Below, in pieces: positions 35,596 to 44,309 of a stretch of 64,000 nt of DNA (position 1 is the stretch's first letter; each line of letters opens with the position of its first letter). A program made the position numbers and the translations under genes. The stretch is taken from assembly GCA_034679345.1 (NCBI GenBank), contig JAXDAY010000009.1, positions 222,544 to 286,543 on the forward strand, given 5' to 3'. The stretch comes from JAXDAY01 sp034679345. GTDB lineage: Bacteria; Eisenbacteria; RBG-16-71-46; CAIMUX01; VGJL01. The notes under the pieces are model-generated. The model had not been told where the DNA came from. It searched no databases and saw only the letters and a list, made by a program, of their open reading frames with translations.

Positions 35596-38500
35596 CGCCC
35601 GCCCAGTTCGCCCGGGTGCGCGAGATCCTCCTGGAGGCGCTCGATCTTCCGCTCGCGGAGCGCGCCGGTTTCGTCGATGCGCGCTGCGCGCACGACCCGG
35701 CGCTTGGCCGGATCGCCACGCGACTCCTTGCCCATGGCGATCCGAGGGATGGCTCGATCGCCGCGAGCGATCTGCCGGAGCTGCCGGAGCTTCCGGAACG
35801 ACTGGCCGAGGACCTGCCGGAACGGATCGGACGCTATCGCGTGCTTCGACGGCTGGGCTCGGGCGGGATGGGGATCGTCTATCTGGGGCTCGATCCCGAC
35901 CTCAATCGGGAGGTCGCGATCAAGACCCTGCCGGGGATCCTCTCGAGGGTCGAGCCCGCCCTCGACCGCTTCCGGCGCGAGGCGCGCATTCTCGCGCGCT
36001 TGAACCATCCCAATATCGCCACAATCTTCTCGCTCGAGCAGGACGGCGATCTCGTCTTTCTCACGATGGAGTGGATCCAGGGAGAGACGCTGGCGGTTCA
36101 CATGGAGCGGGGCCCGATGGGGCTCGACGCGTTCCTTCCGATTCTGCGCCAGATCGCGTGCGCCCTCGAGGCCGCGCACGGCCACGGGGTCATCCACCGG
36201 GACCTGAAGCCCGCCAACGTGCTGGTCACGCGCGAGGGTTTCGTCAAGGTGCTGGACTTCGGCATCGCCAAGCTTGCCTCCGATCCGCAGGACGAGGACG
36301 ATCCCGGCCCGATCGGCACGCCCGGCTACATGAGCCCCGAGCAGATTCGCGACGAGCCGATCGACGCGCGCGCCGATCTCTGGTCATTCGGCTGCATCCT
36401 GCACGAAGGGCTCGCCGGCGAGCCCGCGTTCGGGGGGGCGCCGGGAATCCGTGTGCGATCGAGTCTCGAGACGGACTATGACCCGAGCCGTCTCCCCGAC
36501 GGCGTCCCGAGCGCGCTCCGCGAGATGACGCGACGCCTCCTCGCGCGCGATCCGCGCGAGCGTCCGCTGTCGGCGGCGGCGGCGCGCCGGACCCTGGACG
36601 AGGTGGTCGAGACCCAAGAGATCGCGCGCGTCGGCGACCTCTCGGCCGTCCATCTGCCCCTCTACCTCACGCGATTCATAGGACGCGAGGCGGAGAGCAT
36701 CGAGATCCGCGGCCTGCTGGATGAGCGTCAACTCGTCACCCTCACGGGCCCGGGCGGCTGCGGGAAGACGCGTCTCGCCGTCGAGGTCGCCCGGACGCTC
36801 GCCGATCGTTTCCCCGACGGCATCCGGTTCGCCGATCTGGCATCCGCGCGCGATGCCGGAGGCGTTCCGCGGCGGATCGCCTTCGCATTGGGTCTCGACG
36901 AAGGCGCGGTCGGGGATCCCCGCGCGCGCATCCGCGCGCTACTCGCATCCCGGAAGTTCCTTCTCATCCTTGATAACTGCGAGCACCAGGCAGCCGCGTG
37001 CGGCGATCTCGTCATGAGCCTGCTCGAATCCTGCCCTGCGCTTCGAATCCTGGCGACCTCGCGCGGGCCGCTCGGAGTGGATGGCGAGAGCATCCTTCGG
37101 ATCCCGCCGCTCGGCGCGTCCGGCAGGCAAAGCGAGGAGGCGGTGGATCTCTTCCTCGATCGGGCCGGGCCATTCGTCGACGCCAAAGAGTCCCACGACG
37201 CGATCCGCGAGATCTGCCGGCGTCTCGACGGGCTGCCGCTCGCGATCGAACTGGCCGCGACCTGGGCGAGCATTCTCTCGCCGGAGACCATCCTGGGAAG
37301 GCTTGACCGGCGCCTGGAGCTCCCCGCCGCCGGTAGCACGCCGCGCGCGGGCCGGCACCGGTCCCTGCGGGCGACCATCGACGGCAGCTACGAGGCGCTC
37401 GCGCCGGAGGAGAAGGCGCTCTTTCGCGCCCTCGCCATCTTCCGCGGGGGCTGCACGCTCGAAGCCCTCGAGACCGTCTGCATCCCTGGAGGAGGAAGCG
37501 GCTGGCGGGCCCTCGATCTCGTGCGATCCTTGGCGGCCAAATCCCTGCTCGAGCGTTCCGCGGGAGCGGACCCGCATGGCGGACCCCGGTACAGGATGCT
37601 CGAGACGATCCACGAATACGCTGCGGAGAAGCTTGGCGAGAGCGGCGAGGGGCCCGCGATGCGCCGCGCTCATTTCTCCTACTTCGCGAACCTCTTCTCC
37701 GGATGCGACCTCAAGGGAGCCGAGCAGGGACGATGGGCCGCCCGATTCCGCGAGGAGGAGGAGAACCTCCGCGCGGCGTTCGAGGACGACCCGGCGGCCT
37801 CCTCCGTCGCGGAGCGCGCGGCTCTCGCGGCTCGCCTCGCGGATCTTTGGATCCTCCTGGGGCGCTGGGAGGAAGGACGCCGGATCTGCGCCGGAATCCT
37901 CGAGGCGATTCGCGCATCCGGACCGCTCGATACGGCGGTCGCAGAGGACTTCGTTCGCGTGGCGGTGGCGGGCGTGGAGATGGCCCGGCACCAGGGGGAG
38001 CTCCTCGAGGCGGAGACCCTGGCTGCCGAGGCGCTCGCCGCGGCGGAGCGGACCGGCGACCCGGAGCTTCTGGCCATGAGCTCGAACGCGCTCGGGCGCA
38101 TCCTGACCTTCCGCGGAAAGCCCGACGAGGCGCGGCGCCTGTTCGACGCTTTCCTCGCGCGGCTCGCCCAGGCCGGGGATCCGTGGAACCACGCGAATCT
38201 CCTGTTCAACCGCGGCGTGGCGCTCTTCACCATGGAGCGTCCCGAGGAGGCGACGGCCGACTTCAGGGAGTGCCTGCGCGCGATGCGTGAAGTGGGGGAT
38301 CCCCGCGGCATCGCGCTCGCGCTCAACGCGCTCGGAAGATGCTTCCTCATCTCCGGCGAGCTGGATGAGGCGCGTCGAGCCTTTGAGGAAAGCCTCGCGA
38401 TCAAGCGGGAGATCGGGGACCGGCCCGGGATCGTGACGACCCTGCTCAATCTCGGCCTGCTCGAGACCGACGCATTACGCTCCCTGGAGAGCGATTCCGA

Positions 38501-39059
38501 CCGCGCATCGCTTCGACGCGCCCGCCGGGGTTTCGAAGAGGCGCTGGAGCTCACGCGCACGATGGGCGATCGTCCGAACGAGGCGCGCCTGCTCCTGAGC
38601 CTGGGGCACGCCGCCTTCCTCGCGGGGGACCACGACGCCGCCCGTCGCCGCTTCGAAGAGGGCCTGCGGGTTCCAGGCGAGCGGCACGGCTACGCAAGCT
38701 CGGTCCAGCTCGGTCTCGGGCACATCGCCCTGCGCGAACGACGGCTCGATGCGGCGCGTGAGCACGCGTCGGCCGCGCTGGCGTCCGCGCGGCGTGAGAA
38801 GTCGAGAAACGTCGAGGCCGAAGCCCTCGAGATTCTCGGCGCGGCCGAGGCCGCTTCGGGCCGACTCGAGTCGGCCATCGACTATCTCGCCCGAGCGAGC
38901 CGGATCCGCGGGGAGATCGGGATCATTGCGCCCCTCTGGGCTCAGGAGCAGGTCAGGAGGCTGATCGAGGATCTGACCCGCTCCATGGGCCGCCCCGCCT
39001 TCGAAGCCGCCTGGGCGCGGGGCCGTCAGCCGCCCCCGTCCGCGACGGCCCCGCCCTAG
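35592..39059 (+). CDS. Ser/Thr protein kinase / NB-ARC ATPase / TPR signalling protein
   Basis: An 1155-residue multi-domain regulator. Residues 80-335 are a Hanks-type kinase with all key sites: glycine loop GSGGMG (89-94), Lys111 in VAIK, HRDLKPAN (202-209) and DFG (222-224). Residues 360-600 form an NB-ARC/AfsR-type ATPase with Walker A GPGGCGKT (386-393) and LLILDNCEHQ. A winged-helix segment SLRATIDGSYEALAPEEKALF follows, then about 500 residues of TPR-like repeats. There is no membrane segment, so the kinase is cytoplasmic. It starts inside the sigma factor stop. Ligand binding to the TPR/ATPase may switch the kinase, which then acts on the sigma factor (inference). Confidence 0.9.
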   Translation: MTPAQFARVREILLEALDLPLAERAGFVDARCAHDPALGRIATRLLAHGDPRDGSIAASDLPELPELPERLAEDLPERIGRYRVLRRLGSGGMGIVYLGLDPDLNREVAIKTLPGILSRVEPALDRFRREARILARLNHPNIATIFSLEQDGDLVFLTMEWIQGETLAVHMERGPMGLDAFLPILRQIACALEAAHGHGVIHRDLKPANVLVTREGFVKVLDFGIAKLASDPQDEDDPGPIGTPGYMSPEQIRDEPIDARADLWSFGCILHEGLAGEPAFGGAPGIRVRSSLETDYDPSRLPDGVPSALREMTRRLLARDPRERPLSAAAARRTLDEVVETQEIARVGDLSAVHLPLYLTRFIGREAESIEIRGLLDERQLVTLTGPGGCGKTRLAVEVARTLADRFPDGIRFADLASARDAGGVPRRIAFALGLDEGAVGDPRARIRALLASRKFLLILDNCEHQAAACGDLVMSLLESCPALRILATSRGPLGVDGESILRIPPLGASGRQSEEAVDLFLDRAGPFVDAKESHDAIREICRRLDGLPLAIELAATWASILSPETILGRLDRRLELPAAGSTPRAGRHRSLRATIDGSYEALAPEEKALFRALAIFRGGCTLEALETVCIPGGGSGWRALDLVRSLAAKSLLERSAGADPHGGPRYRMLETIHEYAAEKLGESGEGPAMRRAHFSYFANLFSGCDLKGAEQGRWAARFREEEENLRAAFEDDPAASSVAERAALAARLADLWILLGRWEEGRRICAGILEAIRASGPLDTAVAEDFVRVAVAGVEMARHQGELLEAETLAAEALAAAERTGDPELLAMSSNALGRILTFRGKPDEARRLFDAFLARLAQAGDPWNHANLLFNRGVALFTMERPEEATADFRECLRAMREVGDPRGIALALNALGRCFLISGELDEARRAFEESLAIKREIGDRPGIVTTLLNLGLLETDALRSLESDSDRASLRRARRGFEEALELTRTMGDRPNEARLLLSLGHAAFLAGDHDAARRRFEEGLRVPGERHGYASSVQLGLGHIALRERRLDAAREHASAALASARREKSRNVEAEALEILGAAEAASGRLESAIDYLARASRIRGEIGIIAPLWAQEQVRRLIEDLTRSMGRPAFEAAWARGRQPPPSATAPP

Positions 39060-39202
39060 ACCCCCACCCTCCCGGGATCTTCGTTCTTTTTTCTCACGGC
39101 CCGGGTTACATCTCCGGCTCCGTTTGCGCATGGGCACTGTCACGGACAATCGGCAAATCAAGGCGGGGGGAACGAGGTCTCCCCGCCAGGAGGAATCGAC
39201 CC

Positions 39203-39805
39203 ATGCGCATCAGTCTCATCCATATCTCTTTGGGGATTCTGCTCTTGACCGGCCCGCTCGCGGCGGCGAACGAGGCGGCCGGAGCAGACGCCTCCCCTCA
39301 ATCCGTGGTGCCGGAATCCGGTCCCGCGGAGATTCCACCCGATCGATCGGTAGGAGAGGAAACCTTCGTTCCCGACGAACTCCCGCGCGGCCCGGCGGAC
39401 ATGCTCCAGCAGGTGACCTCCGGAGCCCCGCAGGAGATTCTCGCCGCCGATGGAACGCTCCTCGGCACGTTCACCGCAATCCAGGCGGGGTCTTCCGGGA
39501 CGTCGCTGAACGCGATCATCCGCGCGAAGCTCGACCTCGCCCGCGCGGCCATCGCCACCGCGGATCGAGCCGGCACGCGCGGGCTTCGAATCGCGGAGCG
39601 CGACGAGCCGGCGCCCGAGTTAATCGAGCGGATCAAGCTTGAGCGCGCAGCCGCGCAGGCGCCCCAGCCGATGGAGACCCGGCCCGGGGTGCCGCAGGAG
39701 GCGCAAGCAGGCTCGGACCGCTTCGAGGAGACGCAGCCCGAGCGGCCATCCGGACCGGGTTCCGACGAGCCGCAGACGGCGGGCGCAGAGGAGGAAGGGC
39801 AATGA
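39203..39805 (+). CDS. exported protein of unknown function
   Basis: A 200-residue protein with a signal peptide (about 1-22, GPLAAAN). The middle has a short folded-looking part (LQQVTSGAPQEILAADGTLLG; NAIIRAKLDLARAAIATAD), and the last 50 residues are Pro/Glu/Gln-rich and disordered. No family is recognised. AGGAGG precedes the ATG, and a GGCGGGG/CCCCGCC hairpin lies just upstream. Its stop overlaps the protease start (ATGA), so it is made together with the metzincin-like protease and may be its chaperone, inhibitor or partner (inference). Confidence 0.65.
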   Translation: MRISLIHISLGILLLTGPLAAANEAAGADASPQSVVPESGPAEIPPDRSVGEETFVPDELPRGPADMLQQVTSGAPQEILAADGTLLGTFTAIQAGSSGTSLNAIIRAKLDLARAAIATADRAGTRGLRIAERDEPAPELIERIKLERAAAQAPQPMETRPGVPQEAQAGSDRFEETQPERPSGPGSDEPQTAGAEEEGQ

Positions 39806-42800
39806 GACGGTCATGGCTTCCCATGATGGCCGCGGCGGCGCTGCTGGCGACGGCGATCGCCCGTTCGGCGACGGCCCTGCCCGATCCGATGGAGATGCTC
39901 CTGACGCCCGAGCAGATCGAGGCGGCCCGGTTCGAGGAACCCTCGGCCCCCAAGACCCCATTGACGAGCTGCATCATCGCGAGCAAGGAAGATGGCGACA
40001 TGCTGCCCGACGGCCCTGACTGCGGATGGATCCTCAACACCAGGGACACGGCCCACTACGCCCGCGGGACGACGCTTATCTGGCACATCCTCGTCAACCA
40101 CGCCGGGGGGAGTTGGGAAACGTCGGAGATCTCCACGGTCGGAAGCCGCGCCGCCGTGGCCAAGCAGTACTACCGCGACTTCGCGCCCTCGATTGCCTAC
40201 ATCCGGTTCGACCACGAGGATGAGGAAGGCTTCTACTACTACACGCCGACTCTCCCCTACGAAATCGAGGTCGGCGGCGACCACTGGGGCGACTGGGTGA
40301 ACGACGCCTGCATCGCCCTCGGCGTCGTCGACGGCAACGGGGACGGGAAGTACTCCGACGATCTCACCCTCGGACTCCAGAGCTGGGGAGGCTGGGACAA
40401 TGTGATCGCCATCTTCCAGCCCGCAGATCTGAGCTTTCGGGGAAGCGCGAGCATCGAGCGCGGCGCCTGCCAGATCGCCTACAACGATTGGTGGACTGTC
40501 TATGCCCACGAGTGGGGACACTGCTTCGGCAACTGCGACGAGTACGCAGAGGACTCGAACGGTCTCTGCAACGGCCACGACTGCAGCTGGATCTGTCAGA
40601 GCTGCTACGTGAACGACGACGTCCCGAACGGCAACTGCGAAGTCGGCGGTTGTCCGACGATCGACTGCATCATGAAGTACGATTCGGAGGGGGGCGACAT
40701 TCCGCCATGCGAGTACACGGCCCGCAACTGGGCCTGGATCGACGCGAACGACAACGGCATCCTCGACGCGACGGTCTGGAAAAACAACGGCGTCGCCGCG
40801 AACATGCACGAGATCATCCACAACGGCTACTTCATTCACACGAACACGACCTGGGGTATGGTGGCAAACCAGAGGTGGACGAGCTGGAGCGCGATCGGGG
40901 TCCGATCCCGCGATACGGCGAACTACCAGCTCAGCGTTTACGCCGACAACAACCACCGCTGGCTCCAGGCGTCCTCCTCGATGCCCGGCTCGGAGATCGA
41001 CTTCGTGGTCGGCAACTTCAACCACAACATCCTGAGCCAGGACCACATCGAGCTGACCAAGGCCTCGGGATCGGGCCAGTACGTGCTCAGCTATGAGGCC
41101 GGAAACGGAATGCTCTATCCCGACGGCGTCGTGCGAAACGCATCCTGGAACGACTACAATGTCGTGCGCACCTACGACGTGCCGCTGATCGGGGGCGAGA
41201 GGATCGGCTTCACCCTCGACATCGACACGCCCGGCCTCGATCTCGGCATGGCCCTCTTCCATTCGGACGGCGCCTACTGGACCGGCCGCGCCGGCGCCGT
41301 CTGGGAGGAAGACGACTGGCCGGCGGGCTTGAGCGAGTCGAGGACCTACGTCGTCCCGCACGACGATGTCTACGGACTCGTCGTCTGGGCGAACACGGAG
41401 GTCGACGGCAACTTCTCCATCCAGATCGGCCCGACGATGTACGAGCTCGCCGAGGAGTCGCCCACGAGCTCCTATCTCGACCTCTCGCTTTACAGCTACA
41501 CGCCGAACGCCTTCTCCTGGGCCGTCTCGGCTGCCCGACCCGGCGAGGACACGAATCTCAGGCTCCAGCTCTTCGAAGACGCGCATTTCGAGAACTTGCT
41601 TGCCACTTCCGGGGCCTATCCACGCGTCGAGTTCATCGCCGCCGACTACAACCCAAGCAAGTCGACCGACTACCTGCGCGTCTTCCGGCAGAGCGGCGCC
41701 GACTACAAGCGGACCGAGTGGGAGCAGGACGACGAAATCCTCACGGGCTTTGAGACCGGCGTCTGGGAGGAGGATCACATCGTCAAGGTCTGGGACGTCC
41801 ACCTGACCCAGGGCATGACCTACATGTTCCGTCAATACGAGGGGTTCTTCTCGCCATTGCACGCGGGGATCTACGTCATGAGCTCGCACGACGGCGATCG
41901 CTACATCCAGCGGAGCGGAGCCGCATCCGGGAGCATCAACAGCGGTCAGGCCGGCGAGTGGTTCCTCTACACCGCCCCCGCGAGCGACTTCTACGGTTTC
42001 GTGATGACGATGAACGACGCCACATCGAACGGCTCCTACTCGGTGGGAATGGGGCCGCGCATCTCGCTGCTGCCGAAGACCGTCCATAACCTCTCCGACG
42101 AGGTGGTCTGGACCGACGTCCCCGACGTCGAGGTCTGGTCGGCGGCCGGAGTGCGCCCCGAGACGGGTTCCGAGTCTGAAGTCCATGTCTGGGACTGCGA
42201 GGGATTCGGCGCCGCGTGTTACCTCAAGGGCGACGCTTCCGGTCCGGGGATCCGCTACATGGCCATCGACGGCCACGAAGCGCCCGACGCGCCATACTAC
42301 CCCCGGTTCGATCGCGTCGTCGGCACGGGCGACCAAACGATCTCCTATGACAACGCCATCGGCCAGTCGATCGTCGTGAGCGATCCCGATGAGGTCGAGA
42401 CCGCTCAGATGGCATTCTCGACCCAGACGGTCTTGAACGTCTGGGACCTGAACGTCCACATCGCTCCGATCCTCCTGGAGATCATGGTCACTCCCCTCGA
42501 GGGGAATCTCGATGTCGGGGTGGCCCTCTTCGGATCGGATGCGCAGGACTTCATTCAGAGATCGTACGAGGCGCTCGAATCGACGAACGACTTCGGCCCG
42601 GGTCAGGCGGAGCGACTTCTGGTCGACGTCGCCTCCAATGACATCTACGGGCTCGTCATCCTGAACCAGAACGGAGCTTCGGGCGGCTACAGGATCGACG
42701 TGCGCGACGCGGCGGCCTCCGACGTCGGTCCGCTCGCGAGCCTCCCCGAGCGACTTGGGCTGCGCGCGATCGGATCGGCGCCGAGCCCCGGGCCGGTCGG

Positions 42801-43026
42801 CCTCGAGCTGGCCCTGCCGGCGCGGGCAGGCGTCCGTCTCGACGTCTTCGACGTCCAGGGCCGGCGCGTGCGGGGGCTTCTCGACGCGGTGCTCGAGGCA
42901 GGCACCCACGCCGCGTCGTGGGACGGCCGGGACGAAACGGGCCGGGCGGCAAGCGCCGGATCGTACTTCGTGCGGATGGAGTCGCGCGGCGAGAGCCGGA
43001 CCGTGAAGGTGGTTCGCATCGAGTAA
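39802..43026 (+). CDS. secreted metzincin-like metalloprotease with FlgD/Ig-like sorting tail
   Basis: A 1074-residue secreted protein. After a signal peptide (about 1-26) comes a catalytic region with the extended zinc motif HEWGHCFGNCDEY: His236, Glu237 and His240, with Asp246 in the place of the third metzincin ligand. A methionine turn CIMKY at about 289-293 follows. Four or five beta-rich repeats (FSIQIGPTMYELAE, YSVGMGPRI and similar) form a long middle region. The tail, with DVQGRRVRGLLD and AGSYFVRMESRG, is a FlgD/Ig-like domain used as a secretion or sorting signal in FCB bacteria. Substrate unknown. Followed by a strong terminator at 43060. Confidence 0.75.
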   Translation: MRRSWLPMMAAAALLATAIARSATALPDPMEMLLTPEQIEAARFEEPSAPKTPLTSCIIASKEDGDMLPDGPDCGWILNTRDTAHYARGTTLIWHILVNHAGGSWETSEISTVGSRAAVAKQYYRDFAPSIAYIRFDHEDEEGFYYYTPTLPYEIEVGGDHWGDWVNDACIALGVVDGNGDGKYSDDLTLGLQSWGGWDNVIAIFQPADLSFRGSASIERGACQIAYNDWWTVYAHEWGHCFGNCDEYAEDSNGLCNGHDCSWICQSCYVNDDVPNGNCEVGGCPTIDCIMKYDSEGGDIPPCEYTARNWAWIDANDNGILDATVWKNNGVAANMHEIIHNGYFIHTNTTWGMVANQRWTSWSAIGVRSRDTANYQLSVYADNNHRWLQASSSMPGSEIDFVVGNFNHNILSQDHIELTKASGSGQYVLSYEAGNGMLYPDGVVRNASWNDYNVVRTYDVPLIGGERIGFTLDIDTPGLDLGMALFHSDGAYWTGRAGAVWEEDDWPAGLSESRTYVVPHDDVYGLVVWANTEVDGNFSIQIGPTMYELAEESPTSSYLDLSLYSYTPNAFSWAVSAARPGEDTNLRLQLFEDAHFENLLATSGAYPRVEFIAADYNPSKSTDYLRVFRQSGADYKRTEWEQDDEILTGFETGVWEEDHIVKVWDVHLTQGMTYMFRQYEGFFSPLHAGIYVMSSHDGDRYIQRSGAASGSINSGQAGEWFLYTAPASDFYGFVMTMNDATSNGSYSVGMGPRISLLPKTVHNLSDEVVWTDVPDVEVWSAAGVRPETGSESEVHVWDCEGFGAACYLKGDASGPGIRYMAIDGHEAPDAPYYPRFDRVVGTGDQTISYDNAIGQSIVVSDPDEVETAQMAFSTQTVLNVWDLNVHIAPILLEIMVTPLEGNLDVGVALFGSDAQDFIQRSYEALESTNDFGPGQAERLLVDVASNDIYGLVILNQNGASGGYRIDVRDAAASDVGPLASLPERLGLRAIGSAPSPGPVGLELALPARAGVRLDVFDVQGRRVRGLLDAVLEAGTHAASWDGRDETGRAASAGSYFVRMESRGESRTVKVVRIE

Positions 43027-43059
43027 GGCGATCCCATGGAGGCGATCGCCGTTCCGGCG

Positions 43060-43095
43060 GCCGGCCGGGGGGTCCACCCCCGGCCGGCTTTCTTG
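43060..43095 (+). terminator. strong hairpin terminator after the protease gene
   Basis: A 12-base perfect stem (GCCGGCCGGGGG with CCCCCGGCCGGC) around a five-base loop, followed by TTTCTTG. It separates the protease gene from the convergent minus-strand lipoprotein gene. Confidence 0.8.
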
Positions 43096-43126
43096 CCCAG
43101 GTTCGCCGGTGTGAAGCGGCGGCCTC

Positions 43127-44293
43127 TTACCGCGGCGCGGCGGGAATCTCGATCAGCTCGAAGGGAGGCAGCCCGGTCGGGACGAGGCGGATCCACTCCT
43201 CATGATCGCCCACTCCGTCGTAGACCCGAACACCGGGCTGCGTGTAGCTGCGATCGCTCACCATGAGATAGCCGCAGCACGTGACGATGAGATCGGAGAA
43301 GTCGTATCCATCCGATTCGGCAATCGTGCCGATGAGCGCTCCGGTCGCGGGATCGAAGCGCACGATCGAGGTGACATCGCCGTTTTCCCCGGACCGGCTC
43401 ACGACGGCGTAGCCCGTTCCGTTCTCGGTGAGCGCAAAGTCGATGAGATCTCCGCCCAGCGCCTCCTCGCGCACGAGCCATCCCACCGATGCCCACGATT
43501 CCAGGTCGACCTTCTCGACGCCGCCATCGAGCTCCCCATAGACGCCCGATTCCGGAACGAGGAGGAGCGAGGAGGTCGATGGGGCTCGGACCATCGGCGC
43601 GCATGGATTGAGCCCGGCCAGAATGATCCCCTGGACGCCGTCCGCCTGCTCGTCCACATCGATGAGCGAGTTGTCGCGTGTGTCGACGACGGCGAGATGC
43701 GAGGGCGGGACGGGGTCGTAGGTTCCGCCGCCGAAGTCGATCCGCGTGACCGCGACGTAGAGGTAGGGCGGTTCGAAGAAGAGCCGGTCCATGTCGGGGA
43801 CCCCGTCGGCATCGGCCAGGGGCGAGAGATCGATGGTGTCGCGGATGGCTCCGGTCCGCGGATCGAACGCGATCAAGCCGGTCGAGCCGAAGCGGCTCAC
43901 GTAGGCGACCGAGTCGGAGACGAAGGCGATGTCGTGAGGGTTCGATCCCGCGCCCATGGGGATCTGGCGGACGGTCTGGAAGTCCCCCGTCATGGTGATC
44001 ACTTGCACATTGTCGCCGCCGAATCGATTCACGACGTAGGCGGTGTTGCGCTCGACCCGCGCGACGGCGTCGGAGTGGATCGAGGCGAGATTGGTCTGGG
44101 TCGCGAAGGTCGAGTCGCCCTGGATGAGGGCGAGCGAGCCCACGGCGTAATCGCTTGCCACGACGAGGATCCGGCCACACTCGCCCGACGGCTCGGGCCC
44201 GGGCTTCGTTCCTTCGTCGTCGCCGCAGCCGGCGGCGAGCGTCAGGAGCGAGAGCAGGCAGCCGGCGAGCCCAATCGAGACTCTTGGACGCAT
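43127..44293 (-). CDS. beta-propeller lipoprotein linked to B12 receptor
   Basis: A 388-residue lipoprotein. The signal peptide ends at a lipobox LAAGC (Cys about 23) with DD following. The mature part is a repeated YncE-like beta-propeller (VVNRFGGDNVQVITM; AYVSRFGSTGLIAFDPRTGAI; SIVRFDPATGALIGTI). It starts 16 bases after the stop of the BtuB-like receptor gene and so falls under the same cobalamin riboswitch. A propeller lipoprotein under B12 control may be a surface or periplasmic B12-binding partner of the receptor (inference). Sequence alone does not show a ligand site. Confidence 0.78.
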   Translation of the reverse strand: MRPRVSIGLAGCLLSLLTLAAGCGDDEGTKPGPEPSGECGRILVVASDYAVGSLALIQGDSTFATQTNLASIHSDAVARVERNTAYVVNRFGGDNVQVITMTGDFQTVRQIPMGAGSNPHDIAFVSDSVAYVSRFGSTGLIAFDPRTGAIRDTIDLSPLADADGVPDMDRLFFEPPYLYVAVTRIDFGGGTYDPVPPSHLAVVDTRDNSLIDVDEQADGVQGIILAGLNPCAPMVRAPSTSSLLLVPESGVYGELDGGVEKVDLESWASVGWLVREEALGGDLIDFALTENGTGYAVVSRSGENGDVTSIVRFDPATGALIGTIAESDGYDFSDLIVTCCGYLMVSDRSYTQPGVRVYDGVGDHEEWIRLVPTGLPPFELIEIPAAPR

Positions 44294-44309
44294 GGAAGCA
44301 CCTCCTCGG

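Noticed and set aside
39811..43077. Open frame of 1088 codons on the minus strand opposite the metzincin gene
   Set aside because: It mirrors the protease frame, is Asp/Val/Arg-rich without any domain, and has no signal or ribosome site. It is a GC-driven shadow.
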